A DNA stretch of 64,000 nt from an uncultured Bacteroidales bacterium (lineage in GTDB: Bacteria; Bacteroidota; Bacteroidia; Bacteroidales; Bacteroidaceae). Of the stretch, positions 57,034-64,000 are shown piece after piece; position 1 is the stretch's first letter; every line of letters begins with the position of its first letter. The position numbers and the translations under genes are program-made. The stretch covers positions 1 to 64,000 of the forward strand of contig CACYOC010000002.1 in NCBI GenBank assembly GCA_902775975.1. Direction: 5' to 3'. The notes below the pieces were generated by a model, which did no database searches, had not been told where the DNA came from, and was given only the letters and a program-made list of their open reading frames with translations.

Positions 57034-58995
57034 ATGAAAAAGCATTTATTATCTAAACTTTTGCTACTCTCAGCCTTACTGGGGGGGGCAAATTCTGTAT
57101 TTGCAGACTATGAACCTGCCGGAGGATTTACGTATCTTAATACATTTGATGACGCTACAGAACAAGCAAAAACCACAATACATGGAACTGGTTCCTTTAG
57201 CAATGAAGGTGGGAACTTTGGTTACGTGTTCCAAAACGCAGGAGGAGCTCTGCGTACCAATTATCTGACTTTTAACCAAGATTTTAACAATTCAAACACT
57301 CTGTTTACCCACGCTTCAAATAGTCAGCAATTAACAATTGGCTTTTGGGTAAATAAAAAGAGCGGAACAGACACTTATTCTGATGCAACTCCGTTATTTT
57401 CTGCTTATAGTTCTAACACGAGTACAAGTTGGCCAATGTTTGTCTGCCGTTTAGCGGGAACGCTACAGGTCAATTGTGCAGGTTGGTGTGATTTTACAGA
57501 TGCCCAAAACGATAAAAAAAGTAATGACCTTACCATTAATTGGATAAATGATAACAAATGGCATTATTATACTGTTACCATTGCTACAAATCCTCTTAAT
57601 GTCAATGAACAATACGTAAAGGTATATATTGATGGTGTTGTAAAGAATTCATGGACATTGAATTCTGTTACTGAAGGGCAGAATATTAAAGGACTTTTGA
57701 ACTTGACGACAACTTCTGAAGACAAACTTGCGTATGTATGTCTTGGAGGTAACCAGTCTTGGGATTGGAGTTCAGCAGCTGACCAAGATCCAGCTTTTGC
57801 TTTCGACGATTTTATGGTGACCAACAAAGCTCTCAGCATTGATGAAATTAATGAAATTATTACAGATAAAAGTGGTAAAGAGTATACCGTAGATGGTATT
57901 GTAGGTGGCTATTCTCAGAAAAGCACTATTGGACAATCAAATAAAAGTGGAGGTTTCTTTGATAACCCAGGCAATAGTTTTGTCATTAAGAAAGGACAGA
58001 CTTACAAACTTAATTTCAAGAATAGTGGCACGTCTTCAGAGGTATATTATAACTGGATTGTGAAATTTGTTCATGGAGGTACTGATTATTTTGCAAGATC
58101 TGACTGGTGGGCAGCCAATGGCGCTAATTGGAGAGCACTAGTCGGAACCTTTACTGATAGACATAAGGCTTCAACAGATGGAGGTAAAACTACTGGTAGT
58201 GTTAATTGGGATACATTTAAAAGTGTAATGAGTGATATCGCAGATGTTGACCTGACAATAACATATACTTCAGGGGGAGATTTTAAAATTCAAGGAACGT
58301 CAGCAAATGGAGATAATATTTTCTACTATGACTATAGCTTAGGAGGATTTACTAATGATATTACCGTTACACTTGGTCACGAGTTAGCTTATCTTACAGA
58401 TGTTGTCGTTTCAGCCGTTGCCAACACCGGTGCTAATGGTATCACAACATTCTCGAGCTCTTATCATCTGAACCTTGACGGCATTGCCGGTGCTACAGCA
58501 TACTCTGTATTAGAGACAGATGCCTCTTCTGCAAAACTTACAACAGCTACAGGTAATGTAGAAGCAGGTGAGGGTCTCTTCTTAAAAGGCGAAGCCAATG
58601 CCGAAGTGACTATTCCTCTGTCGAGTGCTGGTAGCGCTATCTCTGGTAATATGCTTGTAGGAAGTCCTGTCGCTTCTACTATCGATGATCTTATTATTGA
58701 CTACGACAACATCTATGTGCTCGGAGCTTCAGACGGTAAGCTACACAATGTGGCAACTTATGTAAGCTCGAATACACTGACGATTCCTGCCTGCAAGGCT
58801 TTCTTGCGCTATTCTGGCGATAGCAATGCACGTGATTTGTCTCTTATCTTCGATGACGCAGAGACAACAGGTATTCAGGCTGTAGAAAAGAAGCTGTCTG
58901 ACAATGCTTTGTATTTCGACCTGATGGGCCGTCGCATTGCTCAGCCTACTAAGGGTCTGTATATTGTGAATGGTAAGAAAATCATTGTTAAGTAA
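57034..58995 (+). CDS. Secreted LamG-like protein with recurring domain and C-terminal tail
   Basis: 653 residues, signal peptide about 1-24. Residues about 30-285 form a LamG/concanavalin-like domain (LTIGFWVNKKSG, VKVYIDGVVKNSW, FAFDDFMVTNKALSIDEINEI). Residues about 290-450 hold a divergent copy of the recurring domain (NFKNSGTSSEVYYNW, SVNWDTFKSVM). A stalk and the tail (FDLMGRRIAQPTKGLYIVNG) follow, shared with the protein at 21697. Clearly AT-richer than the preceding operon genes. Probable glycan-binding role; no catalytic motif. Confidence 0.72.
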   Translation: MKKHLLSKLLLLSALLGGANSVFADYEPAGGFTYLNTFDDATEQAKTTIHGTGSFSNEGGNFGYVFQNAGGALRTNYLTFNQDFNNSNTLFTHASNSQQLTIGFWVNKKSGTDTYSDATPLFSAYSSNTSTSWPMFVCRLAGTLQVNCAGWCDFTDAQNDKKSNDLTINWINDNKWHYYTVTIATNPLNVNEQYVKVYIDGVVKNSWTLNSVTEGQNIKGLLNLTTTSEDKLAYVCLGGNQSWDWSSAADQDPAFAFDDFMVTNKALSIDEINEIITDKSGKEYTVDGIVGGYSQKSTIGQSNKSGGFFDNPGNSFVIKKGQTYKLNFKNSGTSSEVYYNWIVKFVHGGTDYFARSDWWAANGANWRALVGTFTDRHKASTDGGKTTGSVNWDTFKSVMSDIADVDLTITYTSGGDFKIQGTSANGDNIFYYDYSLGGFTNDITVTLGHELAYLTDVVVSAVANTGANGITTFSSSYHLNLDGIAGATAYSVLETDASSAKLTTATGNVEAGEGLFLKGEANAEVTIPLSSAGSAISGNMLVGSPVASTIDDLIIDYDNIYVLGASDGKLHNVATYVSSNTLTIPACKAFLRYSGDSNARDLSLIFDDAETTGIQAVEKKLSDNALYFDLMGRRIAQPTKGLYIVNGKKIIVK

Positions 58996-59014
58996 AAGTA
59001 AGGAGGAATTAAAA

Positions 59015-59167
59015 ATGAAAAAGACATATCAACAGCCCCTTTTATCGGTAGTTACAATTATGATGCAGGGCATGCTTGCCACTTCTGTTGAAGTAGGCGA
59101 AGCGTGGGATGGCTCACAAGGCGTAGGTGCCCGCGATTTCGACTTCGAAGAGGAAGAAGAATATTAA
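59015..59167 (+). CDS. Small acidic peptide, MKKTY...RDFDF-EEY family (copy 2)
   Basis: 50 residues. The start at 59015 is preceded by AGGAGGAATTAAAA, a strong Shine-Dalgarno sequence that is rare in this group; an in-frame upstream ATG at 58970 lies inside the previous gene and lacks this. Begins MKKTYQQPLLSVVTI, passes LATSVEVG and ends ARDFDFEEEEEY. Same layout as the peptide at 23669. Both follow an AT-rich secreted protein with the same tail. Function unknown. Confidence 0.75.
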   Translation: MKKTYQQPLLSVVTIMMQGMLATSVEVGEAWDGSQGVGARDFDFEEEEEY

Positions 59168-59211
59168 TTCGTATCTCAAAGTTACAAACTGAGTAATAAC
59201 TCTAATCAAGT

Positions 59212-59246
59212 AGGAGGTGAACACTCATCAGTGGTGTTCACCTCCT
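59212..59246 (+). terminator. Strong hairpin after acidic peptide 2
   Basis: AGGAGGTGAACAC (59212-59224) pairs perfectly with GTGTTCACCTCCT (59234-59246), loop of 9 nt. It lacks a clear T-run, so termination is likely but not certain. Confidence 0.6.
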
Positions 59247-59300
59247 ATTCAATTATGCCAATAGTATGGAAGGCTGACTCCAAGGGTAGTCCTCGTTGAT

Positions 59301-59498
59301 ACTGAAGTGGGCTTTCGCCAATGTCAAAGTGGGCTTTTGTCAACGTCAAAGTGTACTTTCATTATGTTCTTGACTATAGTCAAGAGATGTCGTGACTGTA
59401 GTCAACAGATGTCTTGACTGTAGTCAACAGATTTCGTGACTAAAGTCACTTGGTAGGTGAAAATGGCTTTCGACTACGTTAAAGTGCCGTTTTGATGA
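59301..59498. repeat. 22-bp tandem array downstream of acidic peptide 2
   Basis: Two unit types share a 22-bp period. Type A (59301-59366 and about 59465-59498): TCAAAGTGGGCTTTTGTCAA plus CG and variants. Type B (about 59370-59452): TGACTGTAGTCAACAGATGT plus CT, four units, each centred on GACTnnAGTC; the first reads TTGACTATAGTCAA, a perfect palindrome. The array lies between two convergent genes, right before the stop codon of the Fic gene. Confidence 0.88.
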
Positions 59499-59509
59499 TA
59501 ATGAACCCA

Positions 59510-60289
59510 TCAGAAGAACACGACAGGAAGCGAGTTCTTGTGTTTCTGTGATAGCTCTCCCTTCATGCGAGTGACGGCAGCTTTAAAGAAGAAGGACACC
59601 AGATGCTCGTCAGTGCCCTCCGCCCTGATTTGTTTGAGGGCAGCGATGTATGCAGAGCGGTCTTCCATGCGAATGATGAGCAGAGGATGGTTGGCACGAA
59701 GCAGTATGAAGTTAGACAACAGACGCCCAGTTCTGCCATTGCCATCGCGGAAAGGATGCAGATATTCGTAATAGCCGTGCCACTTGGCGGCAACGACCAA
59801 TGGGTGTTGCCCGTCAGCAATTGCCTTCTCCGTAGCCTCCATCAGGTTTGGCACACGGGCTGTCAGCTCATCATGGTCGCCAAAGACGGTATCGCCAGCG
59901 GCCATATCCTCTTTCGTATATTCGCCGGCGACAGCCCCTGGGGCGCGATAGCTTAGTGTATGTTCCGTCGCCAAGCGGTTGATCTCTTTCAGCAAGGTCT
60001 CGTCGAAAGGACTGTCCAGATGGTTCACCATATAGTCGAAAGCGCGGAAATGGTCAGCCATTTCCGTACACTCCAGCAGCGAGCGACCTACAGGCACCAT
60101 CCCCATGCCTTGTTCGCGAAGAATCCGAGTGTCATCAACCGTAAAGGAATTACCCTCGATGGCACAGGAGTGAGCAGAGAACAGAATCTCGTTGTATTCC
60201 ATCCACTCATGCCGCCCCATCTTTTCAGCAACCTTCTGCTGATATTCCTTTCGGATGCGCTCGTATTCCTCTATTTCTTTTTCAAACAT
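59510..60289 (-). CDS. Fic family protein
   Basis: 259 residues. The Fic motif is HPFRDGNGRTGR with all catalytic residues. An inhibitory motif of the (S/T)xxxE(G/N) form lies near the N-terminus in SCAIEGN, as in class II Fic proteins, so activity is probably held in check. Such enzymes usually transfer AMP to a hydroxyl of a target protein. Target unknown. The gene has its own promoter and sits as an island in the arabinan locus. Confidence 0.9.
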   Translation of the reverse strand: MFEKEIEEYERIRKEYQQKVAEKMGRHEWMEYNEILFSAHSCAIEGNSFTVDDTRILREQGMGMVPVGRSLLECTEMADHFRAFDYMVNHLDSPFDETLLKEINRLATEHTLSYRAPGAVAGEYTKEDMAAGDTVFGDHDELTARVPNLMEATEKAIADGQHPLVVAAKWHGYYEYLHPFRDGNGRTGRLLSNFILLRANHPLLIIRMEDRSAYIAALKQIRAEGTDEHLVSFFFKAAVTRMKGELSQKHKNSLPVVFF

Positions 60290-60316
60290 CGTATTGTTTC
60301 TTCTCTAACTGCGTTG

Positions 60317-60324
60317 CAAAGTTA
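60317..60324 (-). promoter_or_regulatory. -7 box of the Fic gene
   Basis: TAACTTTG on the minus strand, with start near 60311, 22 nt before the ATG at 60289. Confidence 0.6.
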
Positions 60325-60412
60325 ACACTTTCTTCCGAAACAGCCAAATCTTTATAGATTAAAAAAACGCAGTGGGGGCTCCACTGTGTTTTTAAACTAT
60401 TCCGATGAATTC

Positions 60413-62647
60413 TTACTTTACAATGCGCTTACGACCATTCTCAATAATAATTCCTTTGTAGCCGGCACTTACTTGCTGGCCGGAGAGGTTGTAACGAATG
60501 GGCGCACGACGGTCGTTAGCCTTAGTGGCACTGATGCCGGTAGGACTGGCAACGTATGACTTGCTTACAAGCAAATGGCCTTTCTCGACAGTCAAGAAGG
60601 CGGTAACGGTTCCCGAAACACCTGTCTTGGTGAATTCTTCGTAGTATTTCACACCGCCTGCTGTGGTGATGTCGGCATGGATGGTGATTTTGTCTCCCTG
60701 ATAATTCATGGTAAGCACCACATACGAACCGTCCATGTCGTCTTTGAAGGAGAACCAGTTGTAATTGTTGGTGATGCCGGCATCAGACCATTGAATGTTT
60801 TCCCAGTTGTCAGCCCGCAGTGCAACGAGAATGTTATTCTTGTCGATGGCGTTGCCGGGCGAGAGACATGCTGTCCAGTTGTGGTAGAGCTCTGCCTTCG
60901 ACGTATGATTGATGAACTCGAAGACTGCCGTTTTTCCGTCGTTCAACACCAATGGGTTGGAGACTGATTCGAGATAGTTTGCCGTGTTGCTCGTGGAGCC
61001 TACCGTCTCTTGATAGACAGGCTGTTTGTAGCCCCAGATGGTAAAGCCCTTCGACTTGGCATGGGCGGAGAAGCAGATGGCTTTCTCAACGGTAGGTTCT
61101 AAAGTCTGTTCTACGACAACGCCTTTGTACTCGATGCCATTGACCGTGAGTGTGATATACGACGTGTTTTCTTTGGTGCTCCATGTGCCGCTGGCTCCAC
61201 CGCTGATGGTGCCGTTGGCATTCAGCGTGATGTTGATGGGCAGCGTCAGTTGCTTGTTAAAATGGTCCATGTTGAAGGTGTGGATAAGCACCCGGTAGTT
61301 GCCTGCCACCTCTTTGTCGCTGAACAGCTGGGTGGTGGCTATCTGCTCATCGGTAATCGTCTCGCCGGAATATTCAAAGGGAGCAGCGCAGAGCCATCCG
61401 TCCTGATTCAGGAAGAACTGATGGACGCGCACCTGATGGTCTTCGCCGTGATTCTGGAAACGAGTGTGATAGAACATCAAGTTCTGTCCATTCTCGGTCA
61501 GGACAGAATTGTGGCCTTGGGAACGTTCAGCCCAATCGCCTACGGCCTGATAGCCCCAGTCGCCATAGGCTCCGAAAATGTTCTCGCCACGGGTGGTGTT
61601 ACGCACACCGTCAGGCCCGTAGTTCGTACGGGCAGCACTATAGATAGCGCTTGGTGAGTTGTTGTAGGAGTCGTAATAAGGACCGTCAGGATTGTCCGAG
61701 CGGAATACGCGCATCTGGTAGCCTCCTGTAGCCCATAGCTCGCCATAGGTGACAAAGAGATAGTAGTGGTTGCCGATGTGCCGGATGTAGGGACCTTCGC
61801 CTGTTACCCAGAAGCCGCCGGCAATTTTCTTGCCGTAGTAGGGATCAGAGCGCACGTCGTCGGCATTGTTGTTATAGAGTGTATATTCGTACTTGACATT
61901 ATAGTCGCGCAGACCAGTCTGTTCGTCCAGTTCCAGTATCCAGATACCTCCGTGCCACGAGCCGTATGTCATCCACAGCTTGCCTTCTTCGTCATAGAAC
62001 ACACAAGGGTCTATGGCATTGGGCCAGCGGATACGCCAGCCGTCGAGATTACCTGTCTGATAGCGGGAGGGAAGGGTGGACTGGGCTCCAATGGCGAGTT
62101 CCAAATCGGTGCTGTGATAGTTGATGCCCGACATGTAGAAACCTGAGATGACTACCGGTGCTTGATAGCGGTAGGGACCCAGAATGTTGTCAGAGGTGAG
62201 AAGAATGATGCTGCAGTTGGTTCCTATGCCGTTGATGCTAAGATACATGCACCACTTATTCATAGACTTGTTCCAGATGACATCAGGTGCCCACATGTTT
62301 CCATCGATATTATAGCCATAGTCACTATATGCTGACCAGGCACGGGCATTGAAGTTATTGAAGGTCTTCTGAACTCCGCCAATAGTAACTTTCGTTACCT
62401 GTTGGGTGACGAAAGCCTGATCGTTTGTCGCATAGCTGCTGGTTGCCGTTGCCCATCGCAAGCTGGACGAAACGTCTGTCCAGTTCATGAAGTCGGTGGT
62501 TCGCGCAGCGGCATGGTGTGTGCCGAAGATATAATACGTTCCGTTGTCATTGACGATGCTCGGGTCGTGTACCGATACATGGTTATATGCTCCGGAAATT
62601 TGGGGAAGCAACAGCATTGCCAGCATGTTTAGTAGTAACCTCTTCAT
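60413..62647 (-). CDS. Secreted GH43 arabinanase with recurring domain and C-terminal tail
   Basis: 744 residues from the ATG at 62647; a longer frame begins upstream of the promoter at 62681. Signal peptide about 1-20, no lipobox. GH43 propeller with VSVHDPSIVNDNG, MWAPDVIWNK, IDPCVFYDEEGKLWMTYGSW, an acid Glu in TGEGPYIRHI, and HNSVLTENGQNL. A C-terminal beta domain, one copy of the recurring domain (about 555-700) and the tail (YNLSGQQVSAGYKGIIIENG) follow. Close relative of the lipoprotein at 53143; here it is predicted to be released or attached by a different route. Confidence 0.88.
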   Translation of the reverse strand: MKRLLLNMLAMLLLPQISGAYNHVSVHDPSIVNDNGTYYIFGTHHAAARTTDFMNWTDVSSSLRWATATSSYATNDQAFVTQQVTKVTIGGVQKTFNNFNARAWSAYSDYGYNIDGNMWAPDVIWNKSMNKWCMYLSINGIGTNCSIILLTSDNILGPYRYQAPVVISGFYMSGINYHSTDLELAIGAQSTLPSRYQTGNLDGWRIRWPNAIDPCVFYDEEGKLWMTYGSWHGGIWILELDEQTGLRDYNVKYEYTLYNNNADDVRSDPYYGKKIAGGFWVTGEGPYIRHIGNHYYLFVTYGELWATGGYQMRVFRSDNPDGPYYDSYNNSPSAIYSAARTNYGPDGVRNTTRGENIFGAYGDWGYQAVGDWAERSQGHNSVLTENGQNLMFYHTRFQNHGEDHQVRVHQFFLNQDGWLCAAPFEYSGETITDEQIATTQLFSDKEVAGNYRVLIHTFNMDHFNKQLTLPINITLNANGTISGGASGTWSTKENTSYITLTVNGIEYKGVVVEQTLEPTVEKAICFSAHAKSKGFTIWGYKQPVYQETVGSTSNTANYLESVSNPLVLNDGKTAVFEFINHTSKAELYHNWTACLSPGNAIDKNNILVALRADNWENIQWSDAGITNNYNWFSFKDDMDGSYVVLTMNYQGDKITIHADITTAGGVKYYEEFTKTGVSGTVTAFLTVEKGHLLVSKSYVASPTGISATKANDRRAPIRYNLSGQQVSAGYKGIIIENGRKRIVK

Positions 62648-62680
62648 TTGTATTAATAGTTTGTAGTTATTATGATGCTG

Positions 62681-62688
62681 CAAATTTA
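62681..62688 (-). promoter_or_regulatory. -7 box of the minus-strand GH43 gene
   Basis: TAAATTTG on the minus strand, start near 62675, about 27 nt before the ATG at 62647. Confidence 0.6.
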
Positions 62689-62757
62689 CGGAAAAGATTT
62701 GAGAAAAACAAGAAAACAACACAAAAAAACGTTAAAAATACACTTTATACGCGTACC

Positions 62758-64000
62758 TTAATATATTATAAGACCTCCGGCAGGCTGTAGAACGACCTTG
62801 ACGATGTCTTTCTTGTCGCGTTTAAGGGTTTGCTGGGCAGTGTGGATGGTTTTCGTCTTTTTGTCGAGTGCATCGACCATGATGTTGCTGAGATGCTTGA
62901 AGTCGCTGAGGTCGAGCGTCAGATGAAGCGGTTCCTTCATGGCATTGAGACCTGCGATATACCAATGGTCTCCATGACGACGGGCCAGAACGACATAACG
63001 CCCCGGGTAGCCGTCGATGTAGCGTGTCTCCTCCCATGTCGTAGGCAGTTGCTTCAGGAAGTCGAGTTCCAGCGGTGACAGCTCTTTCAGGTTGTTGGGC
63101 TGAACGGCGACACACTGGATAGCGGTCTGGTTGGTGAAGGCGGTAGCCATTTCAAAGACATTGGTGGTCTGGCGCTGATGGCGACTGTGGTTGTCGCGAC
63201 TCATATAGTGGTTCATGATGATGCCGCCCCAGTCCATCGTTGCTACGGCATTGCGACAGAACGGATGCATCGTCAGCTGGAAAGGCTCTTGAGCTGCATG
63301 GTGTTCGGTGAAATAGACGTTCTCGCTGGCCAGCACGGCTTCGGAGGAAACGAAGTTGGGATACATGCGCTCCCAGCCACGGGGTAGGGTGCATCCATGG
63401 AAGATAACCTGCAGGCCGTAGCGGTTGGCATCGCTGAGAATGTCCTCATAAAGTCGCATTGTCTCCTGCTTGTCACCTCCAAAGAAATCGACCTTGATGC
63501 CCTTGACACCAATGGACTTCAACCACCGCATTTCCTGGTCGCGGGCTATAGCGGTATTCATGCGGTTGCGTGGTGTTTGCGGTGCATCGTTCCAAGAACC
63601 GTTACTATTGTACCACAGCAGGAGCGACACACCCTTCGACTGGGCATAACGCGATAGTTCGGGCATGCGGTCACGTCCTATCTGCGTGTCCCAGCAACCA
63701 TCCACCAGACAATATTCGTAACCCAAGGCACTGGCCAAATTGATAAACTGAACCTGGTCGTCCCAGTTGATGGACTCGTCCTGCCAGACGAGCCACGACC
63801 AGGTATATCGTCCAGACTTGTAGTCTTCGGAAGGTTCGTATAAAGGCTCCACGACATCGTAGGGAATCGTTGTTTCGACAATCGGCTTCAGCGAGTTGTC
63901 GAGGGTGATGGTTCGCCAGGGAGTAACACCCGGTAACGTAATAGCTGCCGATGCAGAGCCAACGCCATTGTTCTCGCCCTGCTGGGGGAAGGCAATGGTG
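62758..64000 (-). CDS. GH97 glycosidase (5' end outside the window)
   Basis: 413 residues visible, open at the window edge. TPWRTI, SWLVWQDESINWDDQVQFI, KVDFFGGDKQETMRLYED and SSEAVLASENVYFTEHHAAQEPF match GH97. The Asp in KVDFFGGD sits where retaining GH97 members have their nucleophile, so a retaining alpha-galactosidase or beta-L-arabinopyranosidase activity is more likely than an inverting alpha-glucosidase. Beta-L-arabinopyranosidase would suit an arabinan locus. This is inference from family knowledge. Confidence 0.85.
   Translation of the reverse strand, partial: TIAFPQQGENNGVGSASAAITLPGVTPWRTITLDNSLKPIVETTIPYDVVEPLYEPSEDYKSGRYTWSWLVWQDESINWDDQVQFINLASALGYEYCLVDGCWDTQIGRDRMPELSRYAQSKGVSLLLWYNSNGSWNDAPQTPRNRMNTAIARDQEMRWLKSIGVKGIKVDFFGGDKQETMRLYEDILSDANRYGLQVIFHGCTLPRGWERMYPNFVSSEAVLASENVYFTEHHAAQEPFQLTMHPFCRNAVATMDWGGIIMNHYMSRDNHSRHQRQTTNVFEMATAFTNQTAIQCVAVQPNNLKELSPLELDFLKQLPTTWEETRYIDGYPGRYVVLARRHGDHWYIAGLNAMKEPLHLTLDLSDFKHLSNIMVDALDKKTKTIHTAQQTLKRDKKDIVKVVLQPAGGLIIY

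Noticed and set aside
59301-59498. CRISPR array
   Set aside because: Units follow one another without unique spacers and there are no cas genes.

Overview
The window looks like a chromosome segment of a member of the Bacteroidota, most likely a Prevotella-type Bacteroidales. The evidence is a SusC/SusD pair, lipoproteins with Bacteroidota-style lipoboxes, promoters of the TTTG / TAnnTTTG type (for example at 9102-9133, 11176-11207 and 21400-21431), few Shine-Dalgarno sequences, and secreted proteins ending in a Lys-rich tail with a GLYIVNGKK-like motif. Species cannot be fixed from the sequence alone.

Layout. (1) 0.1-11.1 kb is a housekeeping block: tRNA-Lys on the minus strand, an AraC-type regulator, an M49 peptidase, an AlkD-like protein, RmuC, a Fur-family regulator, purA, hisS, a CE12-like esterase, a rubrerythrin and a lipoprotein. 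(2) 11.2-20.7 kb is a plus-strand operon headed by a cobalamin riboswitch: a TonB-dependent receptor, a DUF4374-type lipoprotein, CbiL, a CbiA-CbiP fusion, CobD and CbiB. (3) 20.7-24.6 kb is an accessory stretch: a decayed four-helix-bundle gene, a 6S-like structured RNA candidate, an AT-rich secreted protein followed by a 56-residue acidic peptide, and several kinds of short repeats. (4) 24.6-37.6 kb holds the rest of the corrinoid genes: cobS-cobU-cobT (minus), a RhuM-family gene, btuF-btuC (plus), a HAD phosphatase, and four two-domain fusions CbiH-CbiC, CbiE-CbiT, CbiG-CbiF and CbiJ-CbiD (minus). (5) 37.6-43.4 kb carries a Pif1-like helicase, PBP1A, miaA and lpxA, all minus and directly upstream of the cbi fusions. 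(6) 43.6-64 kb is an arabinan-type polysaccharide utilisation locus: GH127, SusC, SusD, a surface lipoprotein, two GH43 arabinanases, secreted binding proteins, and GH97 cut by the window edge. A Fic gene and a second secreted-protein/acidic-peptide pair lie inside it.

The corrinoid genes cover most of the anaerobic (early cobalt insertion) route plus nucleotide-loop assembly. A cobaltochelatase, a corrinoid adenosyltransferase, an alpha-ribazole phosphatase and the ATPase of the BtuFC transporter are not in the window. Only the 11.2-20.7 kb operon shows a riboswitch.

The most unusual material is of two kinds. First, several families of short repeats (7, 8, 9, 22 and 36 bp periods, GC-rich palindromes, and a dispersed GTGAAAA / GGCTACCGCA element) sit at gene junctions and also inside reading frames without breaking them, above all in the corrinoid genes. 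Second, two loci (21.7-24.6 kb and 57.0-59.5 kb) share one design: an AT-rich secreted protein with a common C-terminal tail, a tiny peptide starting MKKTY and ending RDFDF plus acidic residues and EY, then a 22-bp repeat array, then a convergent gene. A roughly 150-residue domain recurs seven times in four proteins of the arabinan locus and may be an undescribed glycan-binding module.
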